This document shows positions 35,703 through 45,037 of a stretch of DNA of 64,000 bases, in pieces (position 1 is the stretch's first letter; each line of letters begins with the position of its first letter). The DNA is from Marivirga sericea. GTDB lineage: Bacteria; Bacteroidota; Bacteroidia; Cytophagales; Cyclobacteriaceae. Under the pieces are notes generated by a model, which saw nothing but the letters and a program-made list of their open reading frames with translations, made no database searches and was not told where the DNA came from. Made by a program: the position numbers and the translations under genes. The DNA lies in assembly GCF_900177665.1 (NCBI RefSeq), contig NZ_FXAW01000006.1, positions 62,001 through 126,000 on the forward strand, in the 5' to 3' direction.

Positions 35703-38700
35703 GTAGAAAAGCGATTTTTATCTTTTTGCTGATAAACTTTATCTCAGCGAATTTTATTTATTCTCAATGTCCGGTTCCGTCCTTTGATATTGCTTCTAAT
35801 GCATGCATAGGGGAGAATATATACGTGCTCAATAATTCCTCGAATGCGGATTCATATAGTTGGGATTTTTGTACTGATGACTTGACGCAATTGCCTGAAG
35901 GCAATACGATGCTTAATAATAGTGACTTTTTTAGAGCAAGAACAGTTAAGTTAATTAAGGAAAATGCCAATTGGTATGGTTTTGCAGTTAGCCAAACTTC
36001 TAATAACCTGATAAAGTTAAATTTCGGTGGTGCTTTAGATAATATTCCTACCTTTGAAGATTTAGGAAATCCTGGCAACCGATTGCAAGGAGCATTTGAC
36101 TTAGATGCAATATACATCAATGGAGTCTGGAATTTGGTAGTTGCAAATACGAATGGAGGAAATTTGATAAATATTGAATTTGTAAATGGGCTTGAGAGTG
36201 ATCCAATTATCTCGGATTTGGGCGATTTTGGAGCTTTAAGTAATCCGTCACATGTGTTAGCTCTCGCAGACCAAGATCAATACTTCCTATTTGTATCAAA
36301 TACAGACAAACTAGTAAAGTTGAAATTTGATAATTCATTGTTAGAGCCAAATCCTGTAGTGGAGGTTGTAACTGTAACTGGCAGTTCAACCTTAAGAGGA
36401 CTATCACTAATAAAAAATTGTAATATATGGTCTGGTATCTTATTATCATACAACAATAGACTTTTTTCCCTGGATTTCGGTAACTCTTTAGGAAATACTC
36501 CTTCATACTCGCAAATCAACACTAGCGGAATGGGTATTAGCTTTCCTGCAAATGTCGCATTGGTTAAGGAGGGCGGATTATTTCGTGGTTTTGTTCAAGG
36601 AGCTCTAGGAGCATTTCATAGACTGGATTTTACAGGAGATATTTCTGACTTTAATTTTACAGCTACTCAATTGACTATCCCTGAATTTACTTCAAACAGT
36701 AATTTTGCTTTGGACTTAGTGCAGGAAAAGAGTAAGACTCATGTTTTTAATTTCAACCTTGATCAAAGAAACCTGATACGAGTTAGTTTCCTAAATGATT
36801 GTGGATCGGATCAACCAATATCTAATGATAAAAATCCAGTTTTTTCATATAGTGCCCCTGGGTTTTATGATATAACTCTAACAGCTATTGATCAGAACGG
36901 TAATAATGAATCAATTACAAAGCAAATAGAAATCACCAACAACCAAGCACCTGACATCACCTTTTCAACAGGAGCAAATTTATGCATAGCTAACCCAATT
37001 GAATTTGATAGTGAAAGCTCTTCTACCATTAGCAGCTATAATTGGGATTTCGGAGATAGCAATTCAAGCACAGACGCAAATCCAAGCCACACTTATGCAA
37101 CTGCCGGGAAGTATGCAGTAAAGCTTACAGTTGGCGCTGCAAATGGCTGCAATAATTCATTCATAGATTCTGTTTCAGTATTTGAAGAACCAGTCCCAGA
37201 TTTTCAAGCTACCGCTCAAGGAAGTATTTGCACGAGAAAGCCCATCGTCTTTGAAAACCTCACCGACTTACCCACCGAAGCCACCTTCTCTTGGGATTTG
37301 GGAGATGGCACCACCAGCACCGATGAAGAGCCTGAGCATGTCTATGCAGAGGCAGGAGAATATACAGTGATTCAAAGTATCAATATGGCTGGTTGTACGG
37401 TAGAAAAAACCAAAACCATTACTGTTAATCCAGGGCCTTTGGTGGATTTTCAAACGGTCAACAATTGCTTGGGGGAAATACTGCAATTTGAAAATATGAG
37501 TGAAGGAGACTTCCTTGATACTTATCAATGGGATTTTGGAGACGGCACGCTGTCTACTCAAGCCAACCCTAGCCATCTTTATGATACAGCAGGCGTTTAT
37601 ACCGTCCAACTTTCGGCTTTCACCACCAATGGATGTGATTTCACTATTTCGCAAGAAGTAGAAATTCAGGCACTGGCTGAAATTGACTTTCAATCGGAAG
37701 TAGCTTGTGTTGGACAGCCAACTCAGTTCAGCGAGCAAGTAAGCATTACTCAAGCCAATATCACAGACTACTTTTGGGATTTTGGAGTTTTGGGAACTCA
37801 ATCGGACGTTTCTACTGAAGCGAGTCCGCAGTTTGCATATCCTGTTTCAGGAACCTATAATGTCACCTTGCAGGTCACCACTTCTGATGGTTGTACCAGC
37901 AGCGGATCCCAGGCTATTACCGTAAAAAGTTCTCCGCAAGCTATTTTTGAATCTGAAGAAACATGCTTAGATCAAATGCGGCTTTTCATTCCATTGGATA
38001 CCACCGAAATCATCACCCATTTCTGGGAATTGCAAAACAGCGAAGGAGAGATCATGGAGACTAGTTTGGATTCTACTTTTTCGTATCTGTTTCCTCAAGC
38101 AGGTGCTTATCAATTGACCTATAGACAAGAAAATGAAAATCTCTGTAGTCAATCCACAACACAAACATTTTCTATCAACGAACAGCCCAGTCCGGATTTT
38201 ACATGGGGCACAGCATGCGCAGGCCAGACAATACAATTAGAAAACTTGACAGATTTAAAAGGGAATACTTTAAAAAGCTATAGCTGGAGTATTAATGAAG
38301 GGGAAGAGGTAATCTCTTCTGAGTTCAATCCTCAATATACCTTTGAGGAAGGTGGAGAGTATCTTCTTACTCTTGAGGTGGAAACAATTGGTGGTTGTGT
38401 ACAAAGCCTCAGCAAGCAAATCAGTATTTCGTCAGCACCAACAGCCTTCTTTGAACTTAGTCAGACAATCGGTGCTTATCCCTTCACCCTCAACCTAAGT
38501 GCTCAATCACAAGATCAATCGACTGCCAATCCGGCCAATCAACCTACTGATAATAGCACAACTATTACCTCCCTTGTGGAGAATAAAGGACTTTTGGAAA
38601 AGGAGGTGCTGTGGACACTCAACTCTGATACGATCTCCCGTTCTTCAGAATTAAATTATACCATAGAAGATCCAGGCACCTACTTACTAGGCCTTTTCAT

Positions 38701-39331
38701 CACCAATGAAGCAGGATGTACAGCTGAGTACTTTGAGCAAATTCGAGTTCGGGAGCCTAGTTTAGATATTTCTTTGAGCAACTTGCGAATTAACCAAGAT
38801 GGTGAATTCACTTCCTTTTTACTCAATATCAGTAATAAGGGATCACTAGTGCCTGAAAGAATTGATTTAGCTATTGATTTAGGCTCTTATGCAGTCACAG
38901 AAAGTGTGATGACTCCCCTTTACCCTGAAGAAAATAGTAATTTCTCATTGAGTTTAAAGCTGACGGAAGATCAGATTCGGGGCTTATCCAAAATATGCAT
39001 AAGTGCAACTCCACGAGTAGGAGATCAAGCAGACAGCAATATCCAAAACAATAGGGTTTGTACCAATTTGGAGAGTGGTTTCAAAGTAATGGACATCTAC
39101 CCAAATCCTGCTATCAATCAATTTATAATACCCTTAATTACCCCAGAAAATGGGCAGCTCACCATAAGTATGGAAGACAGCAATGGCCGACAAGTAAAAG
39201 TATTCAACTACGACATTGAAGCAGGCTATAATGAACTTAGAATAGAAAGGGAGAGCCTTAGTCCTGGTATCTACTTCCTTCGCTTCCGCTATCAAGGCCA
39301 AGAAAAAGTCAAAAAGATTATTCTTCAGTAG
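35696..39331 (+). CDS. Giant PKD-repeat cell-surface protein with T9SS sorting domain
   Basis: The 1211-residue protein has a signal peptide (about 1-23, cleavage after YSQ). A propeller-like region (about 60-370) carries repeats such as NLIKLNFGGAL and RGLSLIKN. About seven PKD domains follow (YNWDFGDSNSS, FSWDLGDGTTST, YQWDFGDGTLST), most with a nearby Cys. The C-terminus is a T9SS type A sorting domain (MDIYPNPAINQFIIP ... LSPGIYFLRF). It should be exported by T9SS and anchored on the surface. Its start lies inside the last codons of the glycosyltransferase gene, tying it to the polysaccharide operon. Confidence 0.9.
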   Translation: MLSRKAIFIFLLINFISANFIYSQCPVPSFDIASNACIGENIYVLNNSSNADSYSWDFCTDDLTQLPEGNTMLNNSDFFRARTVKLIKENANWYGFAVSQTSNNLIKLNFGGALDNIPTFEDLGNPGNRLQGAFDLDAIYINGVWNLVVANTNGGNLINIEFVNGLESDPIISDLGDFGALSNPSHVLALADQDQYFLFVSNTDKLVKLKFDNSLLEPNPVVEVVTVTGSSTLRGLSLIKNCNIWSGILLSYNNRLFSLDFGNSLGNTPSYSQINTSGMGISFPANVALVKEGGLFRGFVQGALGAFHRLDFTGDISDFNFTATQLTIPEFTSNSNFALDLVQEKSKTHVFNFNLDQRNLIRVSFLNDCGSDQPISNDKNPVFSYSAPGFYDITLTAIDQNGNNESITKQIEITNNQAPDITFSTGANLCIANPIEFDSESSSTISSYNWDFGDSNSSTDANPSHTYATAGKYAVKLTVGAANGCNNSFIDSVSVFEEPVPDFQATAQGSICTRKPIVFENLTDLPTEATFSWDLGDGTTSTDEEPEHVYAEAGEYTVIQSINMAGCTVEKTKTITVNPGPLVDFQTVNNCLGEILQFENMSEGDFLDTYQWDFGDGTLSTQANPSHLYDTAGVYTVQLSAFTTNGCDFTISQEVEIQALAEIDFQSEVACVGQPTQFSEQVSITQANITDYFWDFGVLGTQSDVSTEASPQFAYPVSGTYNVTLQVTTSDGCTSSGSQAITVKSSPQAIFESEETCLDQMRLFIPLDTTEIITHFWELQNSEGEIMETSLDSTFSYLFPQAGAYQLTYRQENENLCSQSTTQTFSINEQPSPDFTWGTACAGQTIQLENLTDLKGNTLKSYSWSINEGEEVISSEFNPQYTFEEGGEYLLTLEVETIGGCVQSLSKQISISSAPTAFFELSQTIGAYPFTLNLSAQSQDQSTANPANQPTDNSTTITSLVENKGLLEKEVLWTLNSDTISRSSELNYTIEDPGTYLLGLFITNEAGCTAEYFEQIRVREPSLDISLSNLRINQDGEFTSFLLNISNKGSLVPERIDLAIDLGSYAVTESVMTPLYPEENSNFSLSLKLTEDQIRGLSKICISATPRVGDQADSNIQNNRVCTNLESGFKVMDIYPNPAINQFIIPLITPENGQLTISMEDSNGRQVKVFNYDIEAGYNELRIERESLSPGIYFLRFRYQGQEKVKKIILQ

Positions 39332-39342
39332 TAATGGTTTAG

Positions 39343-39520
39343 ACAAGCCAAAGGCTTGAGGTGATTCTCGCAAAGGCGCAGAGACGCAACGACCTAGCAA
39401 AAGAATTAAGGGTTTGAACCAATTTTCTTGAGAATATTGAACAGAATAGTATTTTCAGCAAGATAATATTACAATTAATGTTGCGTAAAGTCTGCGTCTC
39501 CCCGTCTTGGCATGAAATTT
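39343..39520. repeat. Palindromic repeat left of the GxxExxY gene
   Basis: It begins ACAAGCCAAAGGCTTGAGG, continues with TTCTCGCAAAGGCGCAGAGA at about 39365, and ends near GTTGCGTAAAGTCTGCGTCT at 39480. The two ends are roughly complementary (CGCAGAGACGCAAC against GTTGCG...CTGCGTCTC). The same element recurs in direct orientation at 39991-40155. Confidence 0.75.
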
Positions 39521-39564
39521 AAAAGTGTAGGAGAGAATAGAATACATTTAACACAACCAAAACA

Positions 39565-39948
39565 ATGAACCTAAGCGAAAACGAAATCAGCTCAATAATA
39601 CTTGATTGTTGCTTTAAAATTCATAGTCAATTGGGGCCAGGAATATTCGAATCCGTTTATGAAGAAGTGTTAAGCTACGAAATCCGAAAAGAAGGGCTTG
39701 ATGTCAAAAGACAATTTCCAATTGCAGTACAATGGGATAATCAAACTATGGGAATGGGCTTTAGGGCTGATTTAATAGTTGAAGACAAAGTCATTATAGA
39801 ACTTAAATCAGTGGAATCATTGCAAGCCGTTCATAAAAAGCAATTATTGACTTATCTGAAATTAAGTAATATTAAATTGGGATTATTGATAAACTTCAAT
39901 GAAAACTTGCTGAAAAACGGCATTAAAAGAATAGTCAACGGCTTATAA
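39565..39948 (+). CDS. GxxExxY protein (PD-(D/E)XK nuclease-like)
   Basis: The 127-residue protein carries the family motif G-x-x-E-x-x-Y (LGPGIFESVYEEVL, residues about 23-36). The nuclease-like triad follows: FRADLIVEDK (D), IIELKSVESL (E-x-K) and HKKQLLTYLKL (Q...Y). The fold is that of PD-(D/E)XK enzymes, but a biochemical function has not been established. It is bracketed by two copies of a palindromic repeat, in a setting typical of small mobile or dispersed cargo. Flanking genes on either side are unrelated. Confidence 0.88.
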   Translation: MNLSENEISSIILDCCFKIHSQLGPGIFESVYEEVLSYEIRKEGLDVKRQFPIAVQWDNQTMGMGFRADLIVEDKVIIELKSVESLQAVHKKQLLTYLKLSNIKLGLLINFNENLLKNGIKRIVNGL

Positions 39949-39990
39949 TTTCTCACAAAGTATCCTTTCGCCTAAAGCCAAAAAACTACA

Positions 39991-40155
39991 ACAAGCCAAA
40001 GACTTGAAGTTACTCTCGCAAAGGTATTGAGTATTTAAACAGTATTCTTGTGAATGATAGATTGAGCAGCGTAATTTTTTTCAGTATAATAATATTATCA
40101 TTAACGTTGCGTAAAACTTTGCGCCTCTGCGTCTTAGCGAGGTGATAAAAAAAGC
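39991..40155. repeat. Palindromic repeat right of the GxxExxY gene
   Basis: This is a second, diverged copy of 39343-39520: ACAAGCCAAAGACTTGAAG, CTCTCGCAAAGG, then ATTAACGTTGCGTAAAACTT and GCGCCTCTGCGTCTTAGCGA. Its right end (40121-40155, closing in AAAGCCTCAGGCTTT) is the inverted form of the left end of the first copy, so the whole gene-plus-repeats unit has long terminal inverted repeats. Confidence 0.75.
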
Positions 40156-40264
40156 CTCAGGCTTTCTATACATTTCCCGCCTTATTTCCCTATTTTTGAA
40201 TTCCTTTCCAAGATCTCCGCACGAGGAATCTGACAAATTTCAAAATCATTTAAATTTCTTATTC

Positions 40265-41479
40265 ATGCAAAAGTGGAAAAAGCTATCTCAGCAAGAGATT
40301 AGAAAAAGGATATTTTCTGCACTTTCAGAAAATGTAGATTATTATACTGAAAACATTATTGGGTTACCAGCTTCTCATTTGGACGATAAGGTGTTCTACC
40401 AGAATGCTCCTTTTCTGGAAGATGCACCCTATCTGTCAACATTAATCCACAATCCGAATCATATCGGTTGTCATACTTTGGGGGAATCCGAAAGCTTTTT
40501 TAAAGGGACTCAGGAACTCGAAAAAGAAGTGATTAAGATTTGAGCAGAGGATATTTTGTATTGTGATACTGACTATGATGGCTATGTAGCATCAGGTGGG
40601 ACAGAAGCCAATATGCAAGCAGTTTGGATCTACAGAAACTACTATAAGCAAGAACATCAAGCAAAACTGGATGAGATCGCGTTAATCAGCTCAGCAGATG
40701 CCCATTATTCTTCAGCAAAAGCATCCAATGTGCTCCAAATTGATTTCTACAAAGTAGCGGTGGATGAAAATGATCGATCGATCAGCAAGCAAGCTTTAGA
40801 AAATACGTTGGCCCAAGCGCAGCAAGATGGGAAGAAATACTTCATCATTATGGCGAATATGATGACTACTATGTTTGGATCAGTAGATGACGTCAACATC
40901 TACACTGATGTTCTTACCGATAAAGGCTTGGATTTCAAGTTACATGTTGACGGTGCTTATGGAGGATTTTTCTATCCATTTGCCAAGCCTAAGAATGCGT
41001 TGAATTTCAGCAATTCGCACGTTAATTCAGTCACTTTAGATGCCCATAAAATGTTGCAAGCACCTTATGGCACCGGGATATTTCTAATTCGAAAGAATTG
41101 GATGCACTATGCCAATACCCAAGAAGCAAGCTATGTCGAAGGTCAAGATTTCACACTGATTGGTTCTCGTTCTGGGGCGAATGCAATTGCCATCTGGATG
41201 ATATTGATGACCTATGGGCCTAATGGATGGTTTGAGAAAACCTTGGTACTAAACCACCGAACAGAATGGTTATGCAAGGCACTGAAAGCTAAAAGTATTG
41301 CGTACTATCGATATCCTGAAGCAAATATCGTCACCATAAAAGCCGAATTCTTAAATAAAGAAGTTTGTAAAAAATATGGACTTATACCCGATAGTCATCA
41401 GAATCCAATGTGGTATAAAATAGTGGTGATGGATCATGTCACGATCGAAAAATTAGAGCAATTCCTAGAAGAGGTTTGA
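40265..41479 (+). pseudogene. PLP-dependent decarboxylase (glutamate/tyrosine type) with in-frame TGA
   Basis: A group II PLP decarboxylase is read in one frame from MQKWKKLSQQEIRKRIFSAL (40265) to FLEEV, broken by a single TGA at 40541-40543 between EVIKI and AEDILYCD. The downstream part is intact: GYVASGGTEANMQA, LHVDGAYGGFF with the PLP-ring Asp, and TLDAHKMLQAPYGTG with the Schiff-base Lys. I chose the start at 40265 because the upstream 41 codons overlap the repeat. The second half has AGAGGA four bases before a TTG at 40556, so separate translation is conceivable. A nonsense mutation or base error is most likely. Confidence 0.85.
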
Positions 41480-41531
41480 AGTCTGAATTGCGGAAATAAA
41501 GGGAGGGGCTTCGGTGATATTTGCCGTACTA

Positions 41532-41906
41532 CTAGCTATAGGGTATAATCTCAATTGGCAATCTGCAAAGATTGGCGAAGTCTTCTCCAATTTCCATCAT
41601 GTCATCATCTGCTTCTCTGTAAAACCACTTTATTTTTACTTCTCTGCCATTTTCATCTGTTAATGATTCCATTTTATGGATCATATCTAGCATAAGCTTT
41701 GAAGTACTTGTATTAAAGTAATCTAGGCGAAAATGAAGTTCAGTAAGCGGCAATGGGTTCTCCATATATCGGTTTAAATGATCGAAAATAGGAGTAAAAA
41801 CATCCATCGGATTCTCCGGAATAGAAGAACCTGAAATTTCAAAAAAACCCTTTTCAATATCTATTACAACAGTGGGTCGCTGATGAGTGCCTGACATTCT
41901 AAACAT
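41532..41906 (-). CDS. SiaC-like regulatory phosphoprotein (DUF1987)
   Basis: The 124-residue protein fits the DUF1987/SiaC family: PTVVIDIEKGFFEISGSSIP carries the conserved ISGxSxPE motif with a phosphorylatable Ser/Thr, and LHFRLDYFNTSTSKLMLDMI is the second hallmark. In Pseudomonas, SiaC is phosphorylated by SiaB and activates the diguanylate cyclase SiaD. No SiaB or SiaD partner lies nearby here, so the role in this organism is open. The start could also be Met4 (MSGTHQRP). Confidence 0.85.
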   Translation of the reverse strand: MFRMSGTHQRPTVVIDIEKGFFEISGSSIPENPMDVFTPIFDHLNRYMENPLPLTELHFRLDYFNTSTSKLMLDMIHKMESLTDENGREVKIKWFYREADDDMMEIGEDFANLCRLPIEIIPYS

Positions 41907-42049
41907 ATACTGCCAAATATGAGAACAAATTACGTTAACTTCAAAATCTTGTTCTAAATTTCGATAACTATACCCATTTTTACTTTAAATCATAAAATTT
42001 AAAGTCTAGTTTAAAGATAATGATTTAGTTGAACGGGAACCTACTTTGG

Positions 42050-42080
42050 TTTCTTTAATTTAGTCTTTATTTTAATTTTG
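42050..42080 (+). promoter_or_regulatory. Promoter of the M1 aminopeptidase gene
   Basis: TTTC (42050-42053), 19 bases, then TAATTTTG (42073-42080) matches the Bacteroidota promoter with one mismatch in the -33 box. The start codon lies 51 bases downstream. Confidence 0.6.
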
Positions 42081-42131
42081 GTAAAATTAAGAGTTCTAAA
42101 GGGATTTTAAAATACGATCTAATCTGTAAAA

Positions 42132-44015
42132 ATGAAAAAAATAACTTTAATACTTTTACTACTAGCTGGCATGTTTTCGTGCAATGACAAAAAGGATATG
42201 AAAAGCAAGAGAATTACTACTGACAATTTCACAACAAACGATCCGCATTCTTTTGCACGGCCTCATGAGGCAGTAATAAAACATTTACGCTGGGATGCAA
42301 CTATCGATTTTGATACCAAAAGCATTTACGCTACCGCACTATATACCATCCGAAATTATCCGGATGCTAAAGAGATTATCTTTGATACTAAAGATTTAAC
42401 AATTGAAAAGGTTTGGGAAAACGAAAGCGATACGCTCAACTTTGAACTAAAAGATGAACACGAAGTATTGGGTCAAGCTTTACATATACCAATCTCAAAG
42501 AATACGAAATCTATTACTATTCAATATAAAACCCCTCCTAATGCTGAAGCCTTGCAATGGTTAAGTGCTCAGCAAACCAAAGGCGATGCTCCATTTTTGT
42601 TTACCCAATCTCAGGCTATTCTCTGCCGCTCTTGGATTCCCATTCAAGATTCTCCTGGAATCAGGTTTACCTATGAGGCGAACGTTAAGGTGCCGGCGGG
42701 TAATCTAGCACTGATGAGTGCTGAAAACCCACAAGAAATTGACTCAACAGGGAACTATAGCTTTAAAATGGAGCAAGCAATTCCTGCATATCTAATGGCC
42801 TTAGCTGTCGGTAATCTGGAATATCATAAAACGGGTCCTGAAACGGGCATTTACGCTGAACCTGAAACCATGACCAAAGCCATTTCTGATTTAGAGGATC
42901 TACAATCTTTTTTAGAAATAGCGGAGAAACTATATGGAAAGTATCGATGGGAGCAATTTGATGTATTGGTTTTGCCACCAAGCTTCCCTTTTGGCGGAAT
43001 GGAAAATCCCCGCTTAACGTTTGCCACTCCTACTATTTTATCAGGCGATAAATCATTGATTTCTTTAATCGCACATGAATTAGCCCATAGCTGGTCAGGA
43101 AATTTGGTGACCAATGCGACATGGGATGATTTTTGGCTAAATGAAGGGTTTACAGTCTATTTCGAATATCGTATTATGGAGGAACTTTACGGAAAAGATT
43201 ATTCAGAAATGCTCGCCTCTATTTCTTACAAAGAATTAAAGCAAGAATCTAAAGAGTTAATAGATAATGGAAACAGCAAAGACACGCATCTAAAATTAGA
43301 CCTACAAGGAAGAAATCCTGATGTGGGGATGACAGCAATCGCATATGATAAAGGCTACTATTTTTTAAGATTTTTAGAAGGTTTAGTGGGTAGAGAAAAT
43401 TTTGATGCATTTTTACAGCAATATTTTGCCGAATATGCTTTTAGAAGTATCAACACAGAACTTTTTTTGTTGTACATGGAGCAATATTTATTCGCTAAAA
43501 ATGAAATCGAGCTACCGAAAGATTTGTTTTCCAATTGGGTTTATGGTGCAGGGCTGCCAGAGAATTTACCAAAAGCCAATTCTGATCGTTTTAAGAAAGT
43601 AGAGGAGTCTATTGATAAATGGCTGAATACAGGAAACATTGATACCTTAAAAACTGCCAATTGGAGTACACACGAATATTTACATTTCTTTCATGAATTG
43701 CCCGATTCTACCGATTTTAATCAAGTCCAGGAATTGGATAATAAGTTCAATTTCTCCGAAAATGGGAACGCAGAGATTTTGACTGAGTGGTTTTTACTAG
43801 CCGTTAAAAATGAGTACAAGCCTGCATACTATAGAATGGAAGATTTTTTAATTAATACAGGACGTAAAAAATTCTTGATGCCAATTTATAGCGAATTAAT
43901 TAAAACAGAAACCGGGAATACTATAGCCCTCAATATTTATAAAAAAGCAAGACAAAATTACCACTATGTAAGCTATAATTCGTTAGATAAATTATTAAAT
44001 TACCAAACTGACTGA
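42132..44015 (+). CDS. M1 family aminopeptidase lipoprotein (LTA4H-like)
   Basis: The 627-residue lipoprotein (lipobox ending GMFSCN, Cys17) has GGMENPRLTFATPTIL, the exopeptidase GxMEN motif. HELAHSWSGNLV with the second Glu in LNEGFTVYFEYRI forms the HExxH-x18-E zinc site. The C-terminal armadillo-like helical domain is of the leukotriene A4 hydrolase / cold-active aminopeptidase subgroup. It should trim N-terminal residues from peptides in the periplasm or at the surface. The universal stress protein gene follows after 25 bases. Confidence 0.93.
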   Translation: MKKITLILLLLAGMFSCNDKKDMKSKRITTDNFTTNDPHSFARPHEAVIKHLRWDATIDFDTKSIYATALYTIRNYPDAKEIIFDTKDLTIEKVWENESDTLNFELKDEHEVLGQALHIPISKNTKSITIQYKTPPNAEALQWLSAQQTKGDAPFLFTQSQAILCRSWIPIQDSPGIRFTYEANVKVPAGNLALMSAENPQEIDSTGNYSFKMEQAIPAYLMALAVGNLEYHKTGPETGIYAEPETMTKAISDLEDLQSFLEIAEKLYGKYRWEQFDVLVLPPSFPFGGMENPRLTFATPTILSGDKSLISLIAHELAHSWSGNLVTNATWDDFWLNEGFTVYFEYRIMEELYGKDYSEMLASISYKELKQESKELIDNGNSKDTHLKLDLQGRNPDVGMTAIAYDKGYYFLRFLEGLVGRENFDAFLQQYFAEYAFRSINTELFLLYMEQYLFAKNEIELPKDLFSNWVYGAGLPENLPKANSDRFKKVEESIDKWLNTGNIDTLKTANWSTHEYLHFFHELPDSTDFNQVQELDNKFNFSENGNAEILTEWFLLAVKNEYKPAYYRMEDFLINTGRKKFLMPIYSELIKTETGNTIALNIYKKARQNYHYVSYNSLDKLLNYQTD

Positions 44016-44040
44016 ATTTTTTAAAAAACTAGATTGAAAA

Positions 44041-44955
44041 ATGTATAAAATAGAACGACTTTTAATTGCCCTAGACTTAACTGAAATGGATGAAATACTG
44101 ATTCGGTATACATCTCATTTAGCTAAATTTTTGAAAAGTGAAAAAGTGTATTTTGTCCATGTAGCAAAAGATTTAGAATTGCCTGAGGATTTAAGAAAAA
44201 ACTATCCCGACTTACTGGCCCCAAGTGATGAGTCAATGGCTGATTCCATAAATAAAGTAATTGAAAAAGCATGGGACAGTGGTTTTGATTGTGAAAAAGT
44301 AATAGAAATAAAAGAAGGAGATCCATCTGACCAAATACTGAAGTGGGTGAATATCAAAGACATTGATATGATGGTGATGGGAAGAAAGCGACAGTTGAAA
44401 GGCGGAGGAATTGTGCCTCAGAAAATTGCTAAGGTGGCGCAGACTTCTCTTATGTTGGTACCTGAAGATTTCAAATTTAAACTTGATAAGATGGTAGTTT
44501 CAGTCGACTTCTCAAAACATGCGAAGCTTGCTGTAGAAGAAGCTTTGGCAATATCAAAAGGTAAAAATATCAGTTTGACTTTAGTCAATGTTTTTAAGGT
44601 ACCCTCAGGTTATCACAAAACCGGCAAAAATTATGATGAATTTGCCACTATAATGAAAGGTCATGCTAAGATCGATTTCAATGATTTCGTGAAGAAAAAT
44701 GATTTCCCTAAAGAGCTTGATTGCCAATTCGTCTTGGATAATGATGATTCTCCAGCAGATAAAATCTTTGGTTTCGCCTCTGATCAGAAAGCTGACATGA
44801 TTGTGATGGGATCAAAAGGAAGAACAGGCTTAGCTTCTATTTTATTGGGAAGTGTAGCTGAAAAGGTAATAAAATTTGACAGTGATATCCCATTAATGAT
44901 CGTGAAAGAAAAAGGCGAAAACATGGGCTTTTTGAAGGCTTTACTAAAAATGTAA
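44041..44955 (+). CDS. Universal stress protein, tandem UspA domains
   Basis: The 304-residue protein has two UspA domains. The first (1-145) ends DIDMMVMGRKRQLKGGGIVP with a partly changed nucleotide loop. The second (150-290) has the canonical MIVMGSKGRTGLASILLGSV AEKV loop (G-x2-G-x9-G-S), predicting ATP binding in domain 2. It is cytoplasmic, and the role in stress survival is inferred from the family. Probably co-transcribed with the aminopeptidase. Confidence 0.9.
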   Translation: MYKIERLLIALDLTEMDEILIRYTSHLAKFLKSEKVYFVHVAKDLELPEDLRKNYPDLLAPSDESMADSINKVIEKAWDSGFDCEKVIEIKEGDPSDQILKWVNIKDIDMMVMGRKRQLKGGGIVPQKIAKVAQTSLMLVPEDFKFKLDKMVVSVDFSKHAKLAVEEALAISKGKNISLTLVNVFKVPSGYHKTGKNYDEFATIMKGHAKIDFNDFVKKNDFPKELDCQFVLDNDDSPADKIFGFASDQKADMIVMGSKGRTGLASILLGSVAEKVIKFDSDIPLMIVKEKGENMGFLKALLKM

Positions 44956-45037
44956 TCAGACAAGAACGAGATGAAAAACTTTTAAAACTGTCAGATTTAT
45001 TAAACAATAATAGACAGTTTTAAAAATTAACATAGTC

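Noticed and set aside
37268-37801. 177-codon minus-strand ORF inside the PKD protein gene
   Set aside because: It is antisense to conserved PKD domains and lacks any recognisable motif.
40541-40543. TGA as a selenocysteine codon in the PLP decarboxylase
   Set aside because: No convincing SECIS hairpin follows, Bacteroidota rarely use selenocysteine and such decarboxylases are not known selenoproteins; a nonsense mutation or base error is simpler.
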